A stretch of 64,000 nt of DNA, from the NCBI GenBank assembly GCA_023053575.1, contig JAKZAP010000018.1:19496202-19560201 (forward strand), read 5' to 3'. Position numbers and translations under genes: made by a program. Source of the DNA: Branchinecta lynchi. Lineage: Eukaryota; Arthropoda; Branchiopoda; Anostraca; Branchinectidae. Shown here piece by piece: positions 33,813-43,099 of this stretch (positions are counted from its first letter, which is position 1; every line of letters starts with the position of its first letter). The notes under the pieces were generated by a model, which searched no databases, was not told where the DNA came from, and worked only from the letters and a program-made list of their open reading frames with translations.

Positions 33813-34253
33813 AAAAACGAATAATATATTCGACTGTCTACCGTACATTGGTATCTAGCTTACCCAATTCCCCATTGAGAAGGTTTTCTGTCCATTTGGG
33901 GAACCTTTTGGTATATCTTGGCTAAAATACCACTTTAGTTAAGCTCCTTTGGTTGAAATATCACTGAGATTAGGCCATATTGGCTAAAATGTTGTTTAAT
34001 TTAAGCTTATACCCTTACATTCTCATAAAAGACCATCCAATTGAAATTTGGACCTTTTGATTCTGGCAAAAGACCACCCAATTTAAATTTGGACCTTTTG
34101 ATTCTGGCAAAAAGACCACCCAATTTAAATTTGAAACCTTTCGATTCTGGCAAAAGACCACCCAATTTAAATTTGGACATTTTCTGAAAAAGGGACCACC
34201 CCACGGGGGGTTAATGTCGGAAATTTTAGTCTCTGCTGCCCCCTGGTACAAAC

Positions 34254-34486
34254 AGAGACCGGACCCAAGTTGTAGATTCTGCGCCTCTCATCCCGAAACC
34301 CTCCAACATATCATCTTCGACTGCAAGAGCCCAGCCCCTCAAACAGCAAGGATTAAGAGAATAACCACCCAGCTTAACCTATCAGAAGATATCGCAACCA
34401 TCGTGGACCTCGAAATTCCTCTCAGACAAGAGAGGGAAATCTACCATCAGATCATCACTATTCTCCAAGAAAACAACATTTCATAA
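34254..34486 (+). pseudogene. C-terminal fragment of the same LINE protein
   Basis: Begins right after the second GTACAAAC target copy and encodes RPDPSCRFCASHPETLQHII, a C-x2-C-x7-H-x4-C zinc motif ending FDC. About 50 charged residues and TAA at 34484-34486 follow. The spacing from the upstream YRRI motif to the zinc motif matches the related LINE fragment at 53926-54393, supporting one original ORF. Confidence 0.8.
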
Positions 34487-34579
34487 CCGCAGCAACGAAG
34501 AAGTAGAAGCAACCGAGGCCGAAAGGGATCCAGAGTGGAACCCAAGTGCCAGGCTTTTGAAGGAAGGAAGGAAGGCGCA

Positions 34580-34718
34580 ATGGAAGCACTCTACACACTG
34601 CCATTTTCTGTGCTTGAACCTCCTAATTTAAGGCTGAAGAGACCAGGCTGGCTTCATCTACCTTCAGCATGGTCAATTTTTGCTTTCATCTTGTTCTCAT
34701 ATTTTTTGGTGACAGGAG
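34580..34718 (+). CDS. OSTC: OSTC exon 1
   Basis: 139 bp: ATG to GTGACAGGAG|GTAAAG. It encodes 46 residues plus one base, covering the cytosolic N-terminus and most of the first membrane segment ([14 protein letters not shown]). The next exon supplies GC to complete a glycine. Confidence 0.93.
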
Positions 34719-37700
34719 GTAAAGTTTAGATCTGTCAATGCTTATTCATACACTTTGTTTCTTGCTTTCACCGTTAGGCAGAAATGGCGTCAAAAGTCTG
34801 TTGAATTGAATCTGCTAGAATTGTCTATTGAATTGACGCCCAGGCGTCAAATGTTGCATTGCATAACCTTGAGATTGGCCTCAGAAATGGTAAAAGAAAA
34901 ATTCAGTGCAGTTATAACTATGTCCTAGATCATTGAAACCAATTGAAACAGTTATAGCTTAGTTGCAGTAGGCTCAAAAAGCCGCCTATTTGACAAACAG
35001 CTGCAAATCCCTAGGGGACATGAAATTTAATGGGCTTTGTGGCAGCTTGGAGATAATGAGCAGACTACAATTAGGGGTCAATTAGGGCTCCTGTAACATA
35101 ATTATACATGCTATTTTGCTCAAATTGATCTCCTGAATTTAAAACGGGGTTGTGTTCTTTTTCTTTTTTCTACTTTTGCAACCCCAAAAGCCAGGAAATC
35201 AAATTGTCAGTTTTTTACAACCTCAAACCTGGCCTAAAGAGGTTGTGCAGTGTCCTTCTTGACAGTTAGGACTGTCAAGAAGGAAAACCCTGAATGATCT
35301 AGGACCTCTTTCAACCTGTCTAGGACGGCACAGAAGTTTCTGTGTAAGCTTTTCAGGCCAAGTTCGAGGTTATATAAATATGAGGTTGGATACCCCTCCA
35401 GCATAGGCTGTATCTTTGTTAATAGGGTTTTTGTTTTAGCCAGTTAAGAAAAACATCTGTAGGTAAGAGTTTTCCTTCACTCCAAGTCGACTGTGAATTA
35501 TGACTGACAGTGACAAATGATATGTTACTCCTGGCTGAGCAATATTTCAGCCCGTCTTGGTTTTCAAGTTAACTTTTCGGCTTAAGCATGTTGAGCCTGA
35601 AGAACCCTTGCCAAAAAGGGCTGAAATATCTCTATATCAAATATGTCACTAGCCTGTATCACCATATCGAAATATCACTAGTAAAATTCAGCTGATGTAA
35701 CTGTTTTTTTTTTTATATTATCTATCTGTAGGTAATGAATGCTTTTTACCAAAAATCAGCATTTGAAATTAGTAAATATATCAATTACTCAATTATTTGG
35801 GAACACAGTTTGGATTTTCACAGCTGACTTACATCATAACTGTATTCTGTTTCTTATTGCTTTCCATAGCTTTTGGACTAGATTGGGAATTCTTACAAAT
35901 TTTCTTTTCAAGGCATCATCTATGACATCATCGTTGAACCTCCTAGCATAGGTTCTACCACAGATGAGAAAGGAAATTCAAGACCTGTAAGTGACCTGAG
36001 GATTTTATTGTCATCAGTACATTTAACTAGTATACCTGATCACCCTTTTTGAAAATAGTTTTGTTTATTCTGTAGCCTATATCAGGCACAACTTCTATCA
36101 AAAACATGCTGTTACTTCATAAATGGTCTGTAATAAGAAGTTTCAGCTAATTTTTTTTATTCAGGGTCTGTAATAAACAAGTTTCAGCTGATTCTTTTAT
36201 TATGGATTACAGTTTTGCTATGGCTATTGAATTGGTAAACCAAATGATAGTGAAACTTGAACCTCGTCTGAAACTGTGCCTCAAAGTTTCGGGGATTTTC
36301 AATCTAGAAAATTTATTGAAGTACATGATCACTAGAAGTTCTTTTTGTGTTATGGTAACTGGTATTTTAAGTGATTTAAGGTAATTGTGATTTCAGGTAA
36401 ACTACAATACTGAAAACAAAGAAATTGGGCCAAGGAGGGCTTTCTCCCTTACCCCCAAGTAAGGGAGAACTTCTGCTGCCAGCACCATCAATTTGAGAAT
36501 CCCATTTAGCCTACACTATATTTCCTTATCCAATCTGTCATATGTCTCGACTTTCTTAGAAATAGGAAGCGTATCAACATCCATTATGCCAGTTGTTTCT
36601 CATAACATTTGATCTCTTTCAGGTAGCATTCATGCCGTACAGAATCAATGGCCAGTACATTATGGAAGGGCTTGCTAGCAGCTTCATGTTTACAATGGGT
36701 GGATTGGGATTCATGATTCTTGAAAATACAGCACATTCCAAGTCATCAAACATGAATCGTCTGATGTTGACGGGTATTGGTGCTGCATGTGTACTAGTTG
36801 CATTTGTTTCAACCCACATATTTATGAAGATGAAACTGCCGTAAGTATCCATGGTATCTATGGCTAACTAGAGACTTCTGTAGTTTGGACAGACGATCGG
36901 GGCCGAGCGCTGGCGGATATAGTCCCTGTCAAGATTTTCGGCGCCAAGAACATTTGCTTCAGGAAATGTTGACGTTTGGGAAATGAAATATTTTTAAACA
37001 GATAATGTGATAGTCGGTTATGGGGTAAGAAGACATGCTGAACAAGATGTTGAAAACCATTTTGTCATCAGACAAGTAGTTCGCCCGGAATCCGGACAAA
37101 ACCGTAAAGTTTGTTAAAAGTAAAAGTTTTATCTGAAGTTGATTAGATATTCGATTTAGGGTAAGAAGACATACTGGACACGATGGTGAAAACCATTTTT
37201 GCACCGGACAAGTAGTTAGCCCGGAATCCGGCCAAAACCGGAAAGTCTGTTAAAAGTAAAAGTTTTATTTGAAGTTGATTAGATGTTCGATTTAGGGGTA
37301 GGAGGGCATGCTGAACATGATGGTGAAAACCATTTTCTCGCCGGACAACTAGTTCGCCCGGAAACCGGCCAAAACCGGAAAGTTTGTTAAAAGTAAAAGT
37401 TTTATTTGGAGTTGATTAGATGTTCGATTTAGGGGTATGAGGGCATGCTGAACATGATGGTGAAAACCATTTTCTCGCCGGACAACTAGTTCGCCTGGAA
37501 ACCGGCCAAAACCGGAAAGTTTGTTAAAAGTAAAAGTTTTATTTGGAGTTGATTAGATGTTCGATTTAGGGGAAAGAAGACATGCTGAATCTGCGTATGA
37601 AAATCTTTTTCTACCCGGACCCATATAGTTCGACCGGAATCCGGTTGGAGCCGGACAATTTAAAAATATTGAAGTTGATTAGGTATTCAATATTGGGGAG

Positions 37701-40700
37701 AAAAGATACGCTGAGTTGTTTTTTGAGCTTTCTTTTTTCGCCGGACAAGTAGTTTCGGAATTCGGCCGAAACCGGGAAATTGGCAGGAGTGGCAGGAAGT
37801 TTTCTTCAGAACAGATATGACTTATAGGGGTAAACACACATGCTGAATCCATATCGGAACTTGGTTTTCTCAGATGATTAGCTATTTGGCCTTAATCTGT
37901 TTCTGAATTTTAATAGACAAATGTTCAAGGAGTCTGGCGAAGACTGGATGTGGCGAAGAGAAGACCCAATTGTCTGGACCAAATATTGAATTTTTGGGAT
38001 CCCATCGAAACCTTTGGTCTTGTTTTTCACTGGCGGGACAAGGTTGAAATCGATTCAGTTTTATTGCAACACCAGTTACGGACTGGACGAATAGCTGTTG
38101 GTAAAGTCAAACACAAGTGCGCAAGCGCTCAGACGACGGGGAGTGTAAAAGTTAATTTTTGTCTCATTTTATATACAAATAGCTTTAATAAGAGATTTAT
38201 CATCCCCAATAACCAAACAAGTATTGAAATAACCTAATTTGTAATCATCCCACTTTAAAGGCTTTAAAAGTAAACAAACCGCCAGTAAATCCATAGAATT
38301 TTTGAAGATCTTGCACGAATAGCTTGACTGCGAACACTGAGAATTGTCTGTCAGCCAGTCCCACCCTTTGAGCCTCTTTCAATAACAAGGTAATAACAAG
38401 TGCAACAAACCAAATCGTAGCAGCCTAATGCCCCCTTTGTCACAGTTTATTAAGAACGGCATATCATCGACCATATGACAAAACAGTCCAGTTTCCAACT
38501 GGTAATTAAGGATTAAAGTACGTCGCGTCGTCTTATTTGTTGCTGTTACACCAAATCACCAAATCCTCATCCATAGATATTTCTCCTCAAACAACCAAGA
38601 GTTGGACTTGACACCTGTCAAAGACGGACTTAAACTCAAGGGAAATCTGGGCCCAGGCGGCGGGGGGGGGGGGGGGGTCTTGACCCATCAAATGCGTATT
38701 TACACCTCTTTTACCTCACCAGCTTAGAGTTTGCTACCAGTCACGGGTCAAATTTTTTTTTCATGGGCAGTTTGGGCCCACTTGCCCATGAACGGGGGGG
38801 GGGGGGGGGGGGTCAGTTCTCTCCAACCCCTATGATCCAAAAGCACAAAGGAATTTCATTGCCTTATTTCCAGTTATTGTCAAGTTAAAAACATTATAAA
38901 ATGGGCCACCTGGGCCCAGTTGCCCCTAAACCAAGTGGGGGTGGGGCTTGGGATCCGCAAAAAGTAAAAAGAGACCCCGATGCTCACAATCCTACAAAGT
39001 TTCAACTTGATACCTGTTGATGGCTGTCACGGGTAACGAACTTTACTCGTGGGTAATCTGTGCCCAGTTGCCCGTGAACGAGTTGGGTGGGGGAAGTGCA
39101 ACTTTCAAAGCAATTTACCAGCCGTAGGATCTACATGTACAAGGAATTTCATCTACCTATGTACAGTTGGGGTCAAGTTATGAACATTGTTCACTGGGCA
39201 ATCTGGGCCCATTTGTCTGAACCGGGTCTAGGAGGGGGGTGGGACCCGAAAAGGCGCCACTAGACCACAATACCCCACTAGTATACCAAGTGTGAACTTG
39301 ATACCTGTTGATTCCTGTCACAGGTAACGAACTTTACTCCTGGGCAATTTGGACCCAGTTGCCCATAAACGTGGGGGGAGGGGAAGTGCAACTTTCAAAG
39401 CAATTTCCCAACCCTAAGATCTACACGTACAACGAATTTCATCGTCCTGTGTCCAGTTCTGGTCAAGTTATGAACATTATTCACTGAGCAATCTGGGCCC
39501 ATTTGCCCCTTAACCGGGTGGGGGTTGGGACCCAAAAAGGCACAACTAGACCCCAATACCAACTAGTATACCAAGTTTGATCTTGATACTTGCACTGGTT
39601 CACGAGTTATGAGCTCCACAAAATACGGTGAAAACCGAAAGCTGCTACAGCGCTCACAATAGTGGATTGTTCCAAGGAACACTCCACTAATAAATAAAAT
39701 ACTAACTAAAAATTATCAACATAGAATATAACGTGGTTACGGTTAACTTACATGTATAAACACAGATTATTTTAATAGAGAATGAAGGTGTTCGTGTAGT
39801 AAATATTCTCAGTGTGACACTTGTTGAACTTTCGGCCTCTCTAAAGTAAAAAAGGCCACTGAAAGTAAAACTACAACCATTTGAATTAGAATTGACAGTG
39901 AAAGAATAGGATAGGACCTACCAACTAGGAAAGTAGGACCAACTAGGACCCCCAACCCGGGCTACAAATGACGGCCAGTGAGACCCTAGATAAACAGGGT
40001 TCTTTCTTAGCACAGCTAACTACGAGTGTGAGACTGTGAACGGTTTGATGTAATCTGTCTTCGGACAGATTGTACATAGACTGACAAATGTGAGCGATCG
40101 AATCAAAGATCGTGAGCATGTCCGACAGCTTTTTGGTGCTGTAAATGCTGCATTTTCTTTTCTTTTTTTGTCCGAAAGCTGTTACCTTTTTTTCTTCTCT
40201 GACACTTCTAGAATACCAAAATTTAAGTCAGGAAGAAGAAGAAGAAAAAAGAATTAGCTGTATAAAGCTGACAAAATGGATCAGCTACTGATATCCAACC
40301 TTCTCATCTTCTTATCTTTCCTTTCTTCGTTGGCCATGATCGCCAGTTGTCTTAGAATTTGGAATGTTTGCCAAATTGTCGGTTGTCTTTTTGAATTTTT
40401 ATGTTTGCCGCCGAAAACACTGAGAGAATCGCCGTACTCCCCAGTTTCTTCTTGAAAATTCAGCATAAAGTTTAGCATTCTTGCTGAATTTGTCGATGAA
40501 TTTTGTGCTGAATTAATGCTGCATTTATTAAGCGAAAATTTAAGTCCGAAAGCGAAATGCTGCATAAAATGCTGAATTAAGCATTCAGCATTTTCGTTCG
40601 TTTCGGAGCTTTCGGACACGTTCCGTGTTTGCAGTTTTTGTAAAGCTGACCCTGATCCAGCGGGCCAGGATAAGGGAAATCAAAGAAAGGAGATCTTCAT

Positions 40701-40777
40701 CTTTGAAAAAAAAAGCTGTTGCCTATCAGTTTATTGTTTCTTCTTCTTGTTCCAGGGGATATCTTCACAACAACTAA
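34580..40777 (+). CDS. OSTC: OSTC, oligosaccharyltransferase complex subunit (4 exons)
   Basis: OSTC (DC2) is a small ER membrane subunit of the STT3A oligosaccharyltransferase, linking it to the translocon for co-translational N-glycosylation. Four exons (34580-34718, 35913-35986, 36623-36840, 40756-40777) join in phase to 150 residues, the family length. The N-terminus is METLYRVPF-like ([20 protein letters not shown]). Three hydrophobic segments lie at about 33-55, 87-104 and 119-137, and the conserved [16 protein letters not shown] at about 76-91. The C-terminus is KLPGYLHNN. Every junction has GT/AG. The ATG context GCGCAATGG is favourable. Exon 4 encodes only seven codons. Introns hold MITE K, F and minisatellite repeats. 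The start codon lies 94 bp after the LINE stop codon. Confidence 0.95.
35215..35405. mobile_element. MITE family K, copy 3
   Basis: TACAACCTCAAACCTGGCCT at the left and GGCCAAGTTCGAGGTTATAT then GGTTGGATACCCCTCC at the right. A central palindrome TTCTTGACAGTTAGGACTGTCAAGAA is unique to this copy. It lies in OSTC intron 1. Confidence 0.6.
35540..35660 (+). repeat. Foldback repeat with hammerhead-like core (copy e)
   Basis: AATATTTCAGCCCGTCTTGG on the left is roughly inverted by CCAAAAAGGGCTGAAATAT on the right. The right arm holds CTGAAGA (35597-35603), a CCCTT-GCCAAA-AAGGG hairpin and GAAA (35623-35626). It lies in OSTC intron 1. Confidence 0.5.
35913..35986 (+). CDS. OSTC: OSTC exon 2
   Basis: 74 bp: TTTTCAAG|GCATCATC to AGACCT|GTAAGT. 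It encodes [20 protein letters not shown] and NSRP, the lumenal loop after the first membrane segment. It ends in phase 0. Confidence 0.93.
36623..36840 (+). CDS. OSTC: OSTC exon 3
   Basis: 218 bp: CTTTCAG|GTAGCATTC to ACTGCC|GTAAGT. It encodes [20 protein letters not shown], the second and third membrane segments and HIFMKMKL plus two bases of the proline codon. Confidence 0.95.
36950..38024 (-). mobile_element. Repeat family F, copy 3 (inverted, truncated)
   Basis: Reverse orientation of copy 1: units with CCGGCCAAAACCGGAAAG and GATGGTGAAAACCATTTT repeat about six times from 36990 to about 37800. The family end TTGGGATCCCATCGAAACC... TTGGTCTTGTT is at 37996-38024. The opposite unique end with the GACGGAC run is missing. 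It lies in OSTC intron 3. Confidence 0.65.
38025..38629. other. OSTC intron 3, no feature recognised
   Basis: No repeats or exon-like sequence recognised. Confidence 0.35.
38630..39700 (+). repeat. Minisatellite block H with terminal hairpin
   Basis: Half-units of about 145-150 bp alternate between GGGCAATCTGGGCCCATTTG and GGCAATTTGGACCCAGTTGC, giving a 290-bp higher unit with TACCAAGTTTGAACTTGATA and AACGAACTTTACTC. About three full units are present, with G tracts at 38661 and 38795. The block ends at a perfect-looking hairpin AGTGGATTGTTCCAAGGAAC-ACTCCACTAATAA. A 3' hairpin after a minisatellite is compatible with a Helitron-like non-autonomous element. This is inference only. Confidence 0.55.
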
Positions 40778-41029
40778 AGTTCTGGTTGGATCTTTCATCA
40801 GTTCGTGTGCTTCATAGGAAGGGTGTGGTTTTGTTATATTTTGTGATCTTTTTTTTTTTTTATTGGAAACTTTGATACAAACAAATGACGCCTTTCCCGG
40901 ACTTTACAATCCGCTCTGTAAGGGCGTGGGACGCTCCGACGCTGTGCGAGAAATACTTAATTGCCAACCGTATACAGCAGTGCCTAGGAATGAAAGAGAA
41001 GAGCGATACTTGAAAGCGAGTAACGTGCT
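39701..41029. other. OSTC intron 3 end, exon 4 and 3' region
   Basis: Apart from OSTC exon 4 (40756-40777) no gene is recognised. 40440-40620 is built from GCTGAATT/AATTCAGC motifs in both orientations. No AATAAA polyadenylation signal was noted close after the OSTC stop. Confidence 0.35.
40756..40777 (+). CDS. OSTC: OSTC exon 4 (terminal micro-coding exon)
   Basis: TTGTTCCAG|GGGATATC: the first G completes proline, then GYLHNN and TAA. Animal OSTC proteins also end in a short GYLMG-like tail encoded after the KLP junction, so this is a confident call despite its 22 bp. The preceding intron is 3.9 kb and repeat-filled. Confidence 0.85.
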
Positions 41030-41510
41030 ACTATGACTTTATGTCACAAAAAATCAACGAAGAAACCAACGAAAACGGGGTTGTAAAGGCCAGCGAATAT
41101 ACTGAAATAAAAGGCGAATATTTCGGGAGGACAACCGCCTCCCTTCTTCAGCGCAGACAGAAATTTCGAGGAAAAATGCCAAAACGAGGATGAAGATCAA
41201 CAACTAAGAAAACTAAAACAAAGCAGAAAACCAACAAGAAACCGAAAATTAAAACAATTGGAAGAATTGAAAGCCTAAAATAAAGACACCGAGCCACTCA
41301 CCAATACCTGCGAATAACAATTACTTCTGTTCTCGCTCGAACTAGCGAGTAACTGTTGAAAGAAATTCCATTCCACAGACAAGAGACCTTGTCGAACAGG
41401 TCGGGGCGCTACGTTATATTTCATTTAATTTGAATAGCTGCTTCTCCTGCGCTTTACAAACCCCATTTTCGTTGGTTTCTACGTTGATTTTTTTGTGATA
41501 TGTCAAGCCA
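41030..41510 (-). mobile_element. Penelope-like terminal repeat remnant (inferred)
   Basis: About 50 bp at 41038-41090 (CACAAAAAATCAACGAAG, AACCAACGAAAACGGGG) recurs inverted at 41450-41505 with few mismatches. Between them lies a hammerhead-ribozyme-like motif on the minus strand. Penelope-like elements have unusual repeats that carry hammerheads, so this is the best family guess. No reverse transcriptase or GIY-YIG coding sequence is present. Confidence 0.45.
41088..41158 (-). ncRNA. Candidate hammerhead ribozyme
   Basis: On the minus strand CTGAAGA (41151-41145) is followed by a GGGAGG-CGGTTGT-CCTCCC hairpin (stem II) and GAAA (41124-41121). Stem III can form between TAT after GAAA and ATAT at about 41100-41097. 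The cleavage triplet would be AUU with the cut between 41096 and 41095. Stem I pairs CTGTCTGCG with CGCTGGC (GCG/CGC plus three further pairs, one mismatch). An extra A between the core and stem II is non-canonical. The fold was built by eye; self-cleavage is not shown. Confidence 0.5.
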
Positions 41511-42719
41511 ATGTGGTTTGCGAAATTATCTTAAGAATGCATGTACCCATATCACTGAAGACAATCCAATCCAATAAACCTCTGGCTCCTGGGCTCTGAT
41601 CCTTCGGAACTAGTCCCCGAAGCCGCGCCGAATTCGGTGGCGGCGGAGAGGATTTGTGTCGGCGGGGGCGTGCCAAAAGTTTATCGGCGTTTGCTCTAAG
41701 TTTAGCATTTTGAATTTTTTTTTTTTCAATTTTCCAGCAATTAGTCCCCCCAAGTCGTCAGCGTTGTTATGTTATTACTGTATTACGGTATTAGCCTTCG
41801 GTTCAAGTGCCATATTCTGGTAGTGTTAGTGGTCCCTCTGTCTCACTTCTGCTAGTTCGGGTATTTCCACGCCAAGCTAAGACGATGAAAGTTGACAAGC
41901 TTCTGTAGGACTCCGCTGACTGCCCAGCGAAACCATGTTTTCGCGGATTAATACGATCATTCGTGTGGGGGTAAAGGGAGAGGGCACACGGAAACTTGCG
42001 ACCTCTGTGACACGATTCGAAGTAAACTTTATGTATTGTGGGAGCTTGGTGTCTCGTATAAAGAAATGCCCTAGATGAGACATTTAATTTTTCCGAAACT
42101 TTCCGGGTGGAGGGGAGGCCCGGAAATCATTTCACATGCGCAGATACCATTTGTATCATACAAAGGTCATGGGTACTAGAGATTTTATTTTGAGTCCAGA
42201 ATGGATCCGGCATCGGTGGGGGGAGTTGGGTGTCACCGAAATTTTACGGATGTTCTCCGATTCAAGGGAAACTTGTTCGGTAGTAAGTGCCGTAGATGCA
42301 AAATTTGCGAGTCCGAATCGCATCCGATTACGTTGGTGGGTTGGAGGGAGTGGCTTCGTATCCTGCATAGGGACCAAACGGATGGAGGGAACGGGATGAA
42401 ATTTGGTCATGTGTCCAAGATCCAGAAGTGCTTCCACTCGAGTAAAACTCGGTGGTTGACAGGAGCAAATGCCCTAGATTTGATATTTATGTGTCCGAAT
42501 CGCATGTGGACACGGGGGAGAGGGGTTCCGGAAATGTTTGGTAGCCTACGCATAGGGACCAAAAGGTGAAAGTGATGAAACTTGGACGGTCCATTTGAGA
42601 TCTGGGCCAGATGCGACCAAATACTACGTAGTTGGAAATGGAATGCTATTCAGTGACTTTACCGTGACCCATCAGCTGGTTTATTTGTCACGGTACTAGT
42701 CCCTTGTATAAAATTCCAT
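41511..42719. other. No gene; decayed relatives of repeat G
   Basis: 41500-41770 includes GC-rich GGCGGCGGAGAGG sequence. From about 42100, GGATCCGGCATCGGTGGGGG and ATGAAATTTGGTCATGTG resemble the G-family units further on, in the opposite orientation. No exon recognised; the frames here are stop-free by composition. Confidence 0.35.
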
Positions 42720-43040
42720 CTACATAGACGTATTCTCGCTATTCCACGGGGAATAGAAGGGAACGGCGAGAATAGAGGGAGTCACTCCACGCGGACTCCG
42801 CGGACAGAAAACAGCGAGAACACGGGGAATATGCAGGGAATGCTTGCAAAACGGATTTTGTTAAAAAAAAAAAAAAATTGCAAGTGACGAAATTAGTCTG
42901 GATCCACTTTATTTTGTTTTGTTTATTCTGATTGTTTTTAATTAATTTTATATTGCACCAACGTCAGCAAAAATTGGTTCCCCTCCGAATCTGAAGGGGA
43001 GTCCTTTTTGATGATAATCGGAGCATTCCCCGTCCGTGGG
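42720..43040. mobile_element. MITE family D, copy 3
   Basis: TATTCTCGCTATTCCACGGG at the left, AGAGGGAGTCACTCCACGCG, CTGGATCCACTTTATTTTG and CCCCTCCGAATCTGAAGG inside, in the same order as copy 1. The right end after CCGTCCGTGGGG is lost. Confidence 0.6.
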
Positions 43041-43099
43041 GGCGTCTTTATCGGATAGAAACCCAGTGGAGGATTTTGAGGAGAGGTGCCAGAAGAGTT

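Larger units (their letters stand above)
28605..34245. mobile_element. hAT-superfamily element, 5.6 kb, perfect 8-bp TSD
   Basis: The terminal inverted repeat starts CAGGGGGCAKCAGAGACT and continues AAATTTCYGACAT, with three mismatches in about 31 bp. GTACAAAC flanks both ends exactly (28597-28604 and 34246-34253). Subterminal tandem copies of CCACCCAATTTAAATTTGGA lie at both ends: two to three on the left (28677-28770), four on the right (34030-34200). They could be transposase-binding sites. Inside are MITE K copy 2, repeat F copy 2, a poly-G tract at 32767 and possible minus-strand exons at 31640-32712. No hAT transposase domain was recognised. Confidence 0.85.
25865..34486 (+). mobile_element. 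I-group LINE with RNase H, split by a hAT element
   Basis: The LINE is 5'-truncated (endonuclease absent) and present in two pieces, 25865-28604 and 34254-34486. A hAT element separates them. The reading frame is continuous when the insertion and one target duplication are ignored. RNase H plus a C-terminal CCHC-like motif after the reverse transcriptase is the layout of the I/R1/Outcast group. The 3' UTR runs straight into the OSTC 5' region. Confidence 0.85.
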
